DNA of 64,000 bases. Source: Brasenia schreberi (taxonomy: Eukaryota > Streptophyta > Magnoliopsida > Nymphaeales > Cabombaceae). Below are positions 23,237-33,820 of this stretch, one piece after another. The stretch covers positions 10,903,501 through 10,967,500 of the forward strand of contig JAYKKT010000079.1 in the NCBI GenBank assembly GCA_036023115.1, written 5' to 3'. The first letter of the stretch is position 1. Every line of letters begins with the position of its first letter. Under the pieces are notes generated by a model, which searched no databases, was not told where the DNA came from, and was given only the letters and a program-made list of their open reading frames with translations. The translations under genes and the position numbers were made by a program.

Positions 23237-26200
23237 TACCCTATGATAAGTCTTGGAGCAACAAAAGAGGGATTTCCCATAAGGCAAGACCTGTGACTGA
23301 AACTAAACTGCCCAGAACAAATTAAGTTTTAATAAATTTAACCAAATAAGTGTACATATGCTCCCACATGATGTATATATTTAATTGACAAAATAATAAA
23401 ACATGACAAGCAGAAAATTTTCCTCCAGTGGGCTCTACCACCAGTGCTGGTAAATGAGTCAAAAAGATGGAATGGTTTCTCATAACATTTTCGTCAACTC
23501 AAAATTCGCCAACTTAGTTCGAGACTAACATAGCAGAAACCGAACACAACCCTAATTCGTTGAGTTATGTTGAGTCAAACAGACTCCAATTTCATCTAAT
23601 TAGTATCTTGAATTTGTATGGAACTTACACGCTATGGCATCAAAGAGTTGGTGTAGCTGACTCCATCTAGTATGGGAAAAGTCTTGGCTGTTGCTGTTAC
23701 TGTTGTTGTAAAGTATCTTGAACTTAAAGTTTTTACCGATACTGTATTCTGGGCATTAAGAATTCAATGTGATGATAACCCTTTGATGAAGTCTTTTTCC
23801 CATCTTATCTTACATTTTCATGTTCAGCTTGAAGATGAAAAAAAATTCTACATAAGTGTTCATGGGGTATCGTCCTCTTCTTGAACAATAGATTGACTCT
23901 CCTATGAATGTCATCGCACCACAGATTGGAAAATCAAGTCGTTCGTTCCTAGGAAAGACAAACAGTCCTCTTATGCCTTTCATTTATCTCTTTTGCTATG
24001 TTAATCATTGCTCACGTCATGAAGGCTTACAATCCCTTTGTTTTGGGCCCATTCTATCAGACTAAACACGAGGCTGCTTGGAAAAGTTAATTTTTCATGT
24101 TTATTCTTGAGTAAAAATGATTTATTTTGGTTAGAAAGTAAGTTATTATTTTAATTACACTATGCCGATGGAATTAGTCAGGTTAACTTGGTTTCTATTG
24201 TATATGTAAAAGGCAAGGTAATACTAGGCGACTCATATTGCTCCTGTAGCTCAGGAAGCCAGTTTGTGTTGGCATACTTCTTTTTTTTCCTTTTTCTGTT
24301 ATATTGGCAGCCAGAATCTAGGTATGCTTGCCTAGGAATCGAACTCATGACCATTATATTGGCAGCCAGAATCTAGGTACGCTTGCATAGGAATCGAGCT
24401 CATGACCATTCTCATCACGTGAATTGAGAGCCCATGTAAGCAATGACAGATGTACATTGAGATGAGACGAGGTGGGGCGAAGGCTCCACCTGAAATTGAG
24501 AAAACCAATGAAAATGAAAAAGAAAAGCTATAGGAGATGATTGAAACTTGAAATCATGGCTTCTCACGTCAAATGGTCGAATGGGCAGTTCCATCCCTCC
24601 ACGAAAAATTCTAGATCCGCGGGCATGTGAACTAACGCCCTTAGTGCGTTTGAGAATCGCATTTGACTTAATTTTACCTAGCAGATGTTTTTGAATGGTC
24701 AACTTAGTGGGAAACACATTTTGGAAAGGGGTATTAACGAAAAAGATGATTATGGACAATTGACTCTTTACAAGTCCACATAAAATTGCAGTGGGCAAAA
24801 CCTGCTGAAACATAAGAAAAAGGAGAGAGAGATTGCACAAAGGTTTGATGCTACAAGTGAAGATAAAACAACATTTATGGCATATTGCAACAGCAGGACG
24901 TCAGAGACACATACATACACACAGAGAGAGAGAGAGAGAGACTTACCAATGACCAGAAGAAAAATGCGATGAGAAATGCATTCATGAAGAGGATGAAATG
25001 GATCATTTTGAGAACAAATCGAGGCCGGCCAAACCAGAAGTAATCATCTGAGAGTCGAATCACCAACTCTCCTTCCACAACGGTATGCTTTTGGGCAACA
25101 TCTCTAGCAAGTTGCGTAATTACATGCTCTAGTTTCGAACCTACCGTGAGTAGAAGCTGAAACCAAAAGCACCCAATTGGTGTTTGAATACATATATTAC
25201 AAATACCACTTCATCCAATAGCAGTCCTAGAAACTTTTCAGGGCCCTGGGGTGAAGCGAAGTTCAATTAGGTCAAATTCAGGTAATGCAGTCCATGTAAG
25301 GTTTATAAAATGGAGACTTCTATAGATTTTGCAGAATTTTTTGGTTAAGGTGGTCAACTCGCCTATGAATGAATAGGTCCTTCGCCGACTGCATCACCAA
25401 CCTAGTGTGGAAGAAGAAAGTTTTGATCTTAGTCTTTGGCTTGATATCCTTTTTCCGTTACCTTATGCGTACTTATTTTCTTGTTAATACTAATTAATGC
25501 TTCTCATTTTTGTTCTGTTGAGTTTTATGTTAATGTAGAAGTGTTTTACATGGCTTTAGATGAAAATGTTCGAACATTAAGAAAGCCATCTTGCAAGCTG
25601 ATCGCCTTCTTACATTCACTTGCGTAAAAGAGTACGGCGTTAAACTTTCTCCAGTTTAACCTTGGATATAGTGCAATATGCTGTTTCCATAACACCAAAA
25701 GATAAATGCTATATTTCTAGCTATGTTGTGAGCTTGTGAGTGTGTGTGTGTGTGAGAGAGAGAGAGATTTTTACTGCTAATGGAACAAACGCCATCCAGA
25801 AGTACGCATCCGATCCTGCAATTGAGAACCTCTTTTCATATGACATCAGAGCATTTCTTCCATTGATAAAACAATATTGGGAAGATTGGATATTAAACTT
25901 CATAACATATGTGTAACGATGTTCTACATTCATGTGTTCACAATATCAATAAACAGATGGCAACACCACCTTGCTGAAAAGGTGACTGGAGGAAATGCAT
26001 GCCAGCTTCTTACGTTTTATATTTTATGTGAATTAAACAAAATGCCTGAGAGGTTTCACTTGGCTTGAAAAAGGTTTTTGCGAAATCAGTCCTCTCTCTC
26101 TCACACACACACAGAGCAGTAATAGAAAGTTGATATAGTCAGGACTCGAACTCTTTTATTTATGTATTTGTTTAATGATGAACCAGCGCTTTTCTCTTCT

Positions 26201-29200
26201 TTTCAAATTTTTAAGACGGAAGACTTTTGGTATATGGACAATGTTGGGTATTGAAAAAGAATTTTTCATCTCGACTCGGTTCATAAACGGCCCAACATGT
26301 TTCAACCGTGGTCATTCGGCTAGCTCAGCTTATCCTTATAAAAGTGAACTCGATTTTCTCGCTTTAATAGTGTTTAATTTAACGCGACTTTTATCAACTG
26401 TGAGTTTGACTGGAAAAACGATGGGCAGTATGTGAAACTAACATTTTTGACAACGTATATGTGTGTGTGTTGTTGTGCATGCGTGACGAGCTACTGATCA
26501 TCCTTAATCAAAACTTGCAGTATACTAAAAGAAACGAAACGCACATCTCATATTAAGACATTAATTAATAAAGCTCTATCAACAAACTTACCGTTGACAT
26601 TTATCAATAGGAAGATCACCACAAATATCCAAAGATACTCGCTGCAAAAAATAAAATATAAGCCCTTTTCATTATTACATGTTATGTAAGATTACTTGAT
26701 TCAGGCACAAATATGAGTTTGTAGGAGAATGTCGACAAGATTTACCTTATGCCAACAACTTTCTTAAAGTCAGCTTCTAGGGTTCGAATCATATAATTAT
26801 GGAAATCAAATTTAGGATTTCCGGGACAGTGCGTCTATAATGGGAGAACAAAGCACATAAGAGCAAAGACTACCAAGAAATCGGAAAAGTTACAGTGAGA
26901 GCTCACCTGAATAAATCCCAGTCTTAGTGTAAAGTAGTCAGACTTTGTCACACCGGGATAGAGTTGTTTTCCAAAAGAAGCCTGGAAGCGTTTTTTGAAG
27001 AAAGAAGAAACAGTAAAAAGAAATGAAGATGCATAAGTCTGACCATCGATACTTCTAATGAATTGTCGCGTCCATGATGGATGCTTCAACCAGCTAATGT
27101 TAAATCACACGCTTTGAACTCGCCCGATTTCAATCAAATGTAAAAACATTTTCGCTCTGCCATTTAGGCCCATTTTGGGATGGGTCCAATAGTGTATGCA
27201 TTCAACTCGGCCTGAAAAAGGAGAATCAGCCAAAAACATCTCGAACCAAGGTAAGTTCCTGAAAATAAGAAAAGCTCAACGTCTGGATAAAGAATATAGG
27301 TAAAGTTAGTGTTCGTAAAGTTGAAATTTGGGATTTCTAAAGATTGCTTGATTTTTTTTGAAATTAAAAGATGGGAAACCTACAATCATTACAAAAAAAA
27401 ACATGGAAAAAAAGTTGTTTCCAAGTTTAGGTGTATGTTCCAAAATTTAATGCATTATTTTCGAATTACCTGAGTAACTGAGTTTTATAAGTTGCATCAA
27501 AATTCAAACTAGTTGGAAAGGAGGACGAAACATCTATGAGAGGAGATGGAATCTTCAGCTTGCCCCATTAGGGAGGAGCATCAAGACATGAGTGATCCTT
27601 CATCAGAGAACAGGGCTCACCTCGCTATGCTAATAACCCAACGAACCCGTGGACATGATCCCAAGTTGTGGGATGCAAAGCTACGGACGGGAAGACTGAA
27701 GGTGTTGGTGTCACAATCCTGGTCCAACAGTTGGGGAAGAAGTTGGTTATCCCAAAAGGCACCTACGACCGGTGGATGGAGCCTTGGAAGTTCACTTTGC
27801 CTGCTGGTTGTCCCGGTTTTGATGCAAACAAATGGAATACAATTTTATTTTTGACAACATACGATGAAAGTGGAGGAAGATGGAGAATCTGTGATTCTTG
27901 GCAGAGAAAATGGGTTCTTTATTAAAGCTAGCTAGGAAGAAGAGATAAAAATGGTTACTTGCTTGGGTGTTTGGAAGCTTACAACCCCCAGCTACTCGTT
28001 ATCTCTGTAAGGCTTGGCAGCTAGAGGTCACAACCATGGTTCTTGTGTGGGTGAGATTGTTGTTGGAATTGAACCTCAAACAAAGCCAGAGTTCTTCTAC
28101 TACAATGCTCAGTTCCTTGGCGGGTCATTCATGTAATTGGACGAAGTTATGTAGAACCAAGAGAGGATAGCATTCGCCTGAACCTATATCGGGACACCAT
28201 GAAACCAGAAGCTTATTCATGAGCTTCCGTAGATATGCATGAGGAGAATAATTTTATCGTTTGGGTGAAGTATGAGGCGAAAGAGGGATATTCTACGAGT
28301 TTTGCTATTCAACCTATCACAAAAATGGGGCTTGTTGAATGCAAGATCAAGTCAGTAGGAAGAATTCAAAAGAGAAGATTGAATGCCAATCGAGACGAAG
28401 GAACACGGAGTAATGATCCTCGACAGCATCTAGGGGAAGGAACCATGGTGGAAGAAATCATAAATTGGATCGCCCCAAGTAATCAAGGTGGTGCAAATGA
28501 GGGTCAGATTGAGACGGGCTCATTGAGCAGAAGAACTGCGAATTGTTCCAATGAAGATAAGACGGGCTCCTTGAACGCTAGGGTACTCGATTGTCTTTGG
28601 GCTTGGGCTAAGTTGATGGATTTATTGAAGAAGAAAAAGATCCAAGTAGCGTTCTTTCTTTTTTTTAAAATTCAAGCTTTATATCATGGATAGCAATTCT
28701 ATTTCATACCACCCGGTAAGAGTGATATTTCTGTCGAAACCATCAAGACTGATTTGACCAGGAAGGCATGAAGATAGTAGCACTAATGTTGCCCCCGGCT
28801 CCAAGAGAGAAGAATTCTGGGATGTTTGTTCTATCATTCACTCACACAACAAGGCGTGTACCAACCGGAGATTTGTTGAATTAGCCGATTTCGTAGCAAA
28901 CCAAGAGAGGCTGGAAAACTGGATTTAGATTAGCTCCTCAATTTGGCACCGGAATGCAATTAAGCTATTTACGTAAGAAATATAACCTGCTTAGATCAAA
29001 TCAAATACTGAAACCGTCAACCAAAATCCGAAGCTGACATGTTGACATCCCGACGTATACAGGCATGCATGCGCACAGATTCACACAAGGCGTTCAATAA
29101 TTATTTACCAACCACCGGGAGGGCCTCCAAGCGTGTACAGAGTGTTCTGTAATAAATCTGTGGTGCTGCACGGAGGTGAATTTCGGTTCTGTTTCAGACA

Positions 29201-32200
29201 CGAAGACATTGCATAAGCATGATAAATTCAAGACATAAGTCCATATACAGGATTTAATTTCATTTTTAGAGAAGAAATTTCTTACTCCTTTTAAGTTGAT
29301 TTGTTTTGAATGATATTAAAAGATCCCTGGCTACAAGTCAAAATTCGAGGCCCTTCACGAGGTACCAATAGCTCCTGATCTATTGCTTACAGTCCGTGCT
29401 CCAGTTAGTACGCTTATTTAGTTAAATAGGCCAGGATATCTATCGCTGTATGACAGACTTATCTTCTGCACTATCAATAGTTATAACACGCCACACTCTC
29501 ATATTCGGGAAATACTTTCTGGCCTCTCTAAAATAAAGTTGAGGAGAGAATGCGATAACCTGAGAAAGGACGCTACCATCTCAAATATCATCCGAGATGG
29601 CATCTCAGCCATCCAAATTTGTTGGTTAGCTGAAACGCAGTGTATGATCAGATTTGAGTGGATTAAAAACTCGTTTTTTTAAGATTATTAATCCACCAAG
29701 ATAATAATTGAATTCAAATTGTTGTGAACTCTACCTCCTTCGTTGCCTTCATCTTCAGTTGCAATGGCAGCCTCCCACCTTTTCCATTGGCGCATCTACA
29801 GAAACAATTACCAACATGTATTTGGTTTGAGACGGAGACAAAGAGAGCAAGCAACTACGCTCTAGCTGAGATATGTGCAAGGTTGCAACTGCCCCCAGTT
29901 GTCCCACGTGACTTAGACTGCTCAGTTGATAAAAGCTCATACTAATAATACTCAGAGAAGATTCTACAGTTGCCCCTCTAGATTAATTGTTTTTTCTACC
30001 AAACACCACAGTGCGTGAGATCAAGATGATACATCAAAAGAAAAAACCAATCAACTCAGAGAAGAAATGTGTATGTTCGCCCTAAAGGATAGTATGGTTT
30101 TATTTCAGCAGGCCAAATTGGACAGATGAGAGCAGCCACTATAGGTTAGCACAAATTCAGCTAGGACATGCCAGTCATATAAGTATAATAATGTGTTTGT
30201 GTTTGTGCTTGTGCTTGTGCTTATTTCGTGAACATAAGATTAATGTATTGAGGAACTGAAACAACTCTAGACAAATGTCCGAAATAGATTAATGTCAAAA
30301 GCACGATGGATCATAAGATAGAAGAGATAAATCAAGAGCGTCTCTCTCTCTCTCTCCAAGGTACCTTTATACTTCCAAGAATGATGGTTGTAGCAGTAAA
30401 GATAACATGGGTGACAGCTAGCACGAAGATGAATATATGCAGTTGGTGTATGGCCGAAAGAGACAGCAACTGCACCTTCCCCTGTTTGTATCAAAAATTT
30501 ATCCCCCGCATTACAGACAAGATAATAGCAAACTAAGAAAACGAAAATAATGGCGAAAGTTTAACAGATCATAACAATTCCAAATGGTTAAAAAAGTTTT
30601 TATTTTAATGAAATGGACTTTGATAAACAGAGCTTCCGGTCAATGGATCAGAGTCCATGCTGGTCCAAGTGAGATCCAGGTCCGGGTGTCGTTTTAGGAT
30701 GCCATACCAGATCCAGGTCCAACTACTATCAGGTCTACCACGAGCGAAACCACACCCAGGTGCTATAAGAAAATTGCTAACAATTCCCGAACCATAACCA
30801 AATAAAAGAATAGTTAAGAATCTCATATTTTATGTTCAAACATTGTGGACTTGATAGGACCCAGGTCGGGCCTGATTTTGTTTCAATCACAATCCAAACT
30901 ATGTATTAGTTGGATCTTTTGGATTTGTCCATAATAGCTAAATGGCTCATTTGTTAGTACACCCTGAGCCAAACGGTCTGGTATAGGTCGGACTCAGCTC
31001 AAACCTGACTCCTTAACACCCTTCAGCAGTCCGTGCAGCGGTGGGTGATAGATTTTATGGATATGAATCATGAAACCATAAAGAAGCACATTTACCTTGT
31101 CTGCACATTTGTCTGCACTTTCTTCGGCTAGAAGGCGCCTCTTATTACCTATCAAGTAATGTATATCTGTGTGGAAAACTTGATAATGAGCTGATGGCTT
31201 GTTGGCGTTGGTATCGCTTTTACAAGGAAGCATGGCGTTGCTAACACCCGCGGGGATGCAAATGTTGCTAATCAACCCTTGAAACACCGTTAATACGAAG
31301 GCAATAAACCCTAGAAGCATCAATTCTGCAACCATTTTTTATGAAAGAGAAAATGATCAGCTAAGCAAAACAACTTTGGGTGGAAATATATATAAAAAAG
31401 ATAACTTTGGAGTAATTACCTAAAAATGGTACAACTATACTTGTTAAAATTACATGAGAAGACAAAAGAAAGGTAACGTATGGCAAATAACGTTTTTATC
31501 ACCATGACCATATAGAACAACTTAATAAACTATCAGGTTCATTTTATTAGCAGTTCGCAGTTGGGCATTTATCTAGCAGATAGTCATGTTCCATCGCATA
31601 AAATTGAGACCGTTAACTTGAGCTTCAAGGTTATTATACTGATCTGATTATTGTTATATTAATAATAGCACCGCAAGATGCACGGCGTAGGGTAGCGCAT
31701 TGGCTTTCCAGGAAAGTGTTTTGAAGAGATTGGTTATTGGAGATATGATCATGAGCCATCACATTTTACAATCTTATACCAAGTCAATATGTTTCTGAAG
31801 ATCTTACGGCTGACTTGCGACTTGGCGTAGTACGTAGATTTTGAAAAGCAATCTAACTTTTGTAAAACCTGAGATTACCAATATGTATGTGTGCGTTTGT
31901 GTATATATATGAACTATATGTTTATAACATATATATAAATCTCTCTCTCTCTCTCTGTACACGCACGCAAACGCACATCTGTCTCTCTCTATATATATCT
32001 ATCTATCTCCCTCCCTCCCTCCCTCCCTTTCTCTCTCTCTCATATATGTCCTCTTTATGAGAGGCACTATGCCAGAACAGTCGTGTCAATTTTGTCAAGA
32101 TCTCCACTGCACACAATCATGAATTTCATCTTCTTCTTATTGTCTTGCTTGATTCACAGACAAAGCACTCTTTGCCTTATTGTTTTGAAGTATTATCAAT

Positions 32201-32403
32201 CATCACCATTTCCATAAATGGCAGATCCACGTCGGGTTCAGGTTCTTAAAAACAAAAAGGAAAGTGGGCATGTCTATGGTTCACTGCCAACGTTCACCTA
32301 ATCAAAACCGCGTCCCTCTCACTTTATCTCTTATATACAACAACATCTAAGCCTTTTCTCATATAGACGGAGTCGGCTACATGGATTCTTTGTTTACTTT
32401 ATC

Positions 32404-32467
<64 letters not shown>

Positions 32468-33452
32468 AAATAAATATAATATATATATAAAGCGAGAGAA
32501 CCATTTTAAAGTATTAGACAGGTGGGATTTTTTTATTGCATAGCTACGTCCCAAGCTTGCGGTTTTAACCTTTTGAGGATAACACCCTCATTGACTTCCG
32601 CTTTACTAATAAATAAATCATAGTTGACTTCGGCTTTACTAATAGATAAATCAGCTTTTTTCAAACCCCTATTGTGACTAGCATTTGCTGCTGCAGAATA
32701 AACCAATTTGAAACCTTTACGCGTCCGACTTTCGTGATTTAGGTGTTGATTCCATATTTGTTTTGAACATGATGAATACCAAATACATGTTAAAGAATTC
32801 CAACTATATGAATCTGGGAACAACTGAGATCACAACACATACTTTGGTACACCATTCCTCTAGCAGGCTGAAGCGCATATTCTGGCAAAGAGCCACATGT
32901 AAATATTTGAGGACAGAAATGAGTAACGAAACTCCTGCTTCTTCTCTAAAGTGCAATATCATGGGATCAGGGTGAAAGAGGTGAAAAGGATACCTTCTTT
33001 TACTTTAAGCAGAGATTCATGAAGCGCCTTCTTATTCTGCTTCTTCCATTTCTGCAACAAGTTCGAATGCAAAATGTAATTAACAATAACAAGAAAGAAA
33101 ACCAGAAGCAAAGAAAATATACATAATCCTCCTCAAGGGTACTATTATAGCTTCTTATATTATTAACAAAACATTTATACCCAATAATCACATCATTAGA
33201 TACACATAGGTGAGTTTGAAATCGTGGGTTTACGCTCCACGTTTCATTATAAGGATCTGAATCCGGAGAAGAGAATTATGTGTTGGATAGCAGATTGAAT
33301 TTTATATCAACCTGGATTTGAAGAGAACAAAAGGGTACGTAAGATTGGACACCAGCGAAAGCCATAGTTGATGCAGAACTTATGCATAGATCTTCAAAAA
33401 GGAAACGGTAGAACTTGGTAGCTGAGAAGTTGGCCCGGATTTAGATTTTGGA

Positions 33453-33545
<93 letters not shown>

Positions 33546-33675
33546 TGCCAAGGTAGTGAAGGCCTCTCTCGGCCATTATGGAGATCAGCATGATGACGAA
33601 GCACACCAACGCTACGATCCAAGTCGGCGTCGTCTCGAGTCCACCTTTCCCTGTTCCTTCACCTCCACCAGCCAT
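22616..33675 (-). CDS. MLO-family seven-transmembrane protein, 14 exons, complete
   Basis: This gene encodes a plant MLO protein, a plasma-membrane family with seven helices and a cytosolic calmodulin-binding tail. Family members act in powdery-mildew susceptibility, root thigmomorphogenesis or pollen-tube signalling; which of these applies here is unknown. The exons (33544-33675, 32994-33051, 31096-31325, 30365-30481, 29735-29795, 29109-29188, 26907-26981, 26746-26834, 26592-26641, 25775-25815, 24947-25156, 23240-23307, 23071-23131, 22616-22804) join in frame to 486 codons plus stop. Every intron is GT-AG and every split codon is completed correctly. Helices lie near residues 19-35, 66-83, 155-176, 282-297, 301-317, 358-381 and 399-422. 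Loop cysteines C86 and C98 are present. The calmodulin-site tryptophan is about residue 445. The tail is short for the family. The last exon resembles the AtMLO1 group. Exon calls are by eye and not supported by transcripts. Confidence 0.9.
23071..23131 (-). CDS. MLO exon 13: helix 7
   Basis: Encodes [20 protein letters not shown], essentially the family consensus for helix 7. Intron 12 upstream is only 108 bp and mostly microsatellite. Ends phase 0 with donor GTGATC. Confidence 0.9.
23155..23233. repeat. (CA)n-(GA)n microsatellite filling MLO intron 12
   Basis: About 19 bp of CA repeats is followed by about 60 bp of GA repeats. It lies inside the 108-bp intron between exons 12 and 13. Confidence 0.95.
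23240..23307 (-). CDS. MLO exon 12: third extracellular loop
   Basis: Encodes [20 protein letters not shown] and IIG, keeping the loop cysteine and the P-R-L motif. The acceptor is GGGCAG. A TTTCAG eleven bases downstream would break the phase. It ends two bases into a glycine codon completed by exon 13. Confidence 0.85.
23616..23711 (+). mobile_element. Short RTE 3' tail insertion in MLO intron 11
   Basis: About 96 bp ending in the RTE tail (GTAGCTGACTCCATCTAGTA then TATGGGAAAAG and TTG-rich end). It is flanked by AGTATCTTGAA at 23602-23612 and 23712-23722. The decayed MLO copy has the uninterrupted site near 21085, so this is an insertion after duplication. Confidence 0.75.
24300..24409 (-). 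repeat. Two 55-bp tandem repeats with SINE-like B-box
   Basis: 24300-24354 and 24355-24409 are nearly identical units beginning TATATTGGCAGCCAGAATCT. On the minus strand each carries GGTCATGAGYTCGATTCC, which matches an RNA polymerase III B-box. They lie in MLO intron 11 and look like an internally duplicated SINE piece. Confidence 0.6.
24900..24941. repeat. (CA)n-(GA)n microsatellite at MLO intron 11 donor
   Basis: Short CA and GA repeats begin about six bases inside intron 11. The similar tract at 25736-25768 lies at the intron 10 donor. Confidence 0.8.
24947..25156 (-). CDS. MLO exon 11: helix 5 end, loop and helix 6
   Basis: Encodes 70 codons. These include [13 protein letters not shown], the [14 protein letters not shown] motif and helix 6 ending AFFFWSL. 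The donor GTAAGT is followed at once by (CT)n. Confidence 0.94.
25775..25815 (-). CDS. MLO exon 10: start of helix 5
   Basis: Encodes [14 protein letters not shown], matching the G-W-H-x-Y-F-W-x-A-F-x-P pattern except for the tryptophan. The donor GTAAAAA runs straight into (CT)n then (CA)n. Confidence 0.88.
26592..26641 (-). CDS. MLO exon 9: helix 4
   Basis: Encodes [17 protein letters not shown]. Relative to the usual S-W-Y-L-W this copy has glutamate at the second position. Acceptor TTGCAG, donor GTAAGT; it ends one base into a glycine codon. Confidence 0.9.
26746..26834 (-). CDS. MLO exon 8: end of second cytosolic loop
   Basis: Encodes [20 protein letters not shown] and on to KKVVGI, nearly the family consensus. 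It ends two bases into a serine codon that exon 9 completes. Confidence 0.93.
26907..26981 (-). CDS. MLO exon 7: VTKSDY core motif
   Basis: Encodes [20 protein letters not shown] and flanking residues, a highly conserved cytosolic-loop motif of the family. It is 25 codons, phase 0 at both ends. Acceptor TTCCAG, donor GTGAGC. Confidence 0.92.
27546..28693 (+). other. Unidentified coding-like stretch inside MLO intron 6
   Basis: The plus strand, antisense to MLO, has three open segments in this intron: 27546-27854, 27668-27925 and 28235-28693. The last two share a frame. Visible features are [19 protein letters not shown] and [13 protein letters not shown] in the second segment. A 152-residue third segment contains [14 protein letters not shown]. 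Composition here is less AT-rich than the flanks and reads like a protein gene broken by a few stops (for example near 27925-28230). I do not recognise the family. It could be an inserted gene fragment carried by a transposon, or an old retroposed gene. Confidence 0.35.
29109..29188 (-). CDS. MLO exon 6: conserved H-x-H-x-F-I segment
   Basis: Encodes [20 protein letters not shown] and a few more residues. This aligns with the MLO motif T-x-V-x-x-H-x-F-I-x-x-H. It is more diverged than its neighbours. It is supported by phase agreement with exons 5 and 7. Confidence 0.8.
29735..29795 (-). CDS. MLO exon 5: start of second cytosolic loop
   Basis: Encodes [20 protein letters not shown], matching the family W-K-x-W-E-x-x-I motif. 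The acceptor is a pyrimidine-rich ..TTTCTGTAG. The exon ends one base into a glutamate codon completed by exon 6. Confidence 0.85.
30365..30481 (-). CDS. MLO exon 4: helix 3
   Basis: Encodes [20 protein letters not shown] and the rest of helix 3, ending LGSIK. Acceptor ACAG, donor GTACCT followed at once by (GA)n. It is 39 whole codons, phase 0 at both ends. Confidence 0.9.
31096..31325 (-). CDS. MLO exon 3: helix 2 and first extracellular loop
   Basis: Begins [20 protein letters not shown] (helix 2). It contains the loop cysteines in SNICIP and MLPCK and the conserved [15 protein letters not shown] segment. Acceptor GCAG, donor GTAAAT; the exon ends in phase 0. Confidence 0.92.
32333..32395 (-). 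mobile_element. 63-bp RTE 3' tail insertion in MLO intron 2
   Basis: The minus strand carries the RTE 3' end, in plus-strand letters CAACAACATCTAAGCC to GGCTACATGGATTC. It is flanked by a perfect 12-bp duplication ACTTTATCTCTT at 32321-32332 and 32396-32407. This is a 5'-truncated target-primed insertion. Confidence 0.8.
32404..32462. repeat. (TA)n microsatellite in MLO intron 2
   Basis: An almost pure TA tract of about 55 bp. It lies next to the short RTE tail insertion at 32333-32395. Confidence 0.95.
32994..33051 (-). CDS. MLO exon 2: basic first cytosolic segment
   Basis: Encodes [19 protein letters not shown], the basic stretch that follows helix 1 in MLO proteins. The acceptor is ..TTGCAG. 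The exon ends one base into the next glutamate codon, which exon 3 completes. Confidence 0.88.
33455..33542. repeat. (TA)n followed by (GA)n microsatellite in MLO intron 1
   Basis: About 54 bp of TA dinucleotides runs into about 34 bp of GA. Read on the minus strand the (CT)n begins with the intron 1 donor itself. Confidence 0.95.
33544..33675 (-). CDS. MLO exon 1: N-terminus and first membrane helix
   Basis: Starts [12 protein letters not shown] and carries the family motif ETTPTW just before helix 1. The ATG has A at -3 and G at +4. It ends after the lysine of HYLGK at phase 0. The donor GTCTCT is the first unit of a (CT)n microsatellite. Confidence 0.9.
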
Positions 33676-33820
33676 TTTCTCTCACTCTCTCTCGTGTAAA
33701 CGTCCACGATCTTTAGGCGATCGAATGTTATGTGGAGGTGGAGTACGATCTTTGTTTGTTAATAGAGTACACATAGATTGAGAGCGAGAGAGAGAGAGAG
33801 AGAAGCACGCTTATAAAAAC
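33676..33820 (-). promoter_or_regulatory. Putative MLO core promoter and 5' UTR
   Basis: On the minus strand a TATA-like TTTTTATAAG lies near 33810-33819. A (CT)n tract at about 33785-33802 follows, and then a pyrimidine-rich leader runs to the ATG at 33675. Position and composition fit a plant core promoter with a CT-rich 5' UTR. The transcription start is not proven. Confidence 0.4.

Noticed and set aside
24415..24840. 141-codon minus-strand frame
   Set aside because: Lies within MLO intron 11, has no family resemblance, and its homologue in the decayed copy is broken.
30605..30826. Minus-strand frame between MLO exons 3 and 4
   Set aside because: Phase-consistent splicing from exon 3 to exon 4 excludes it, and it has no MLO similarity.
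33448..33699. Plus-strand frame with RERERE repeats
   Set aside because: Complement of MLO exon 1 and the microsatellite in intron 1.
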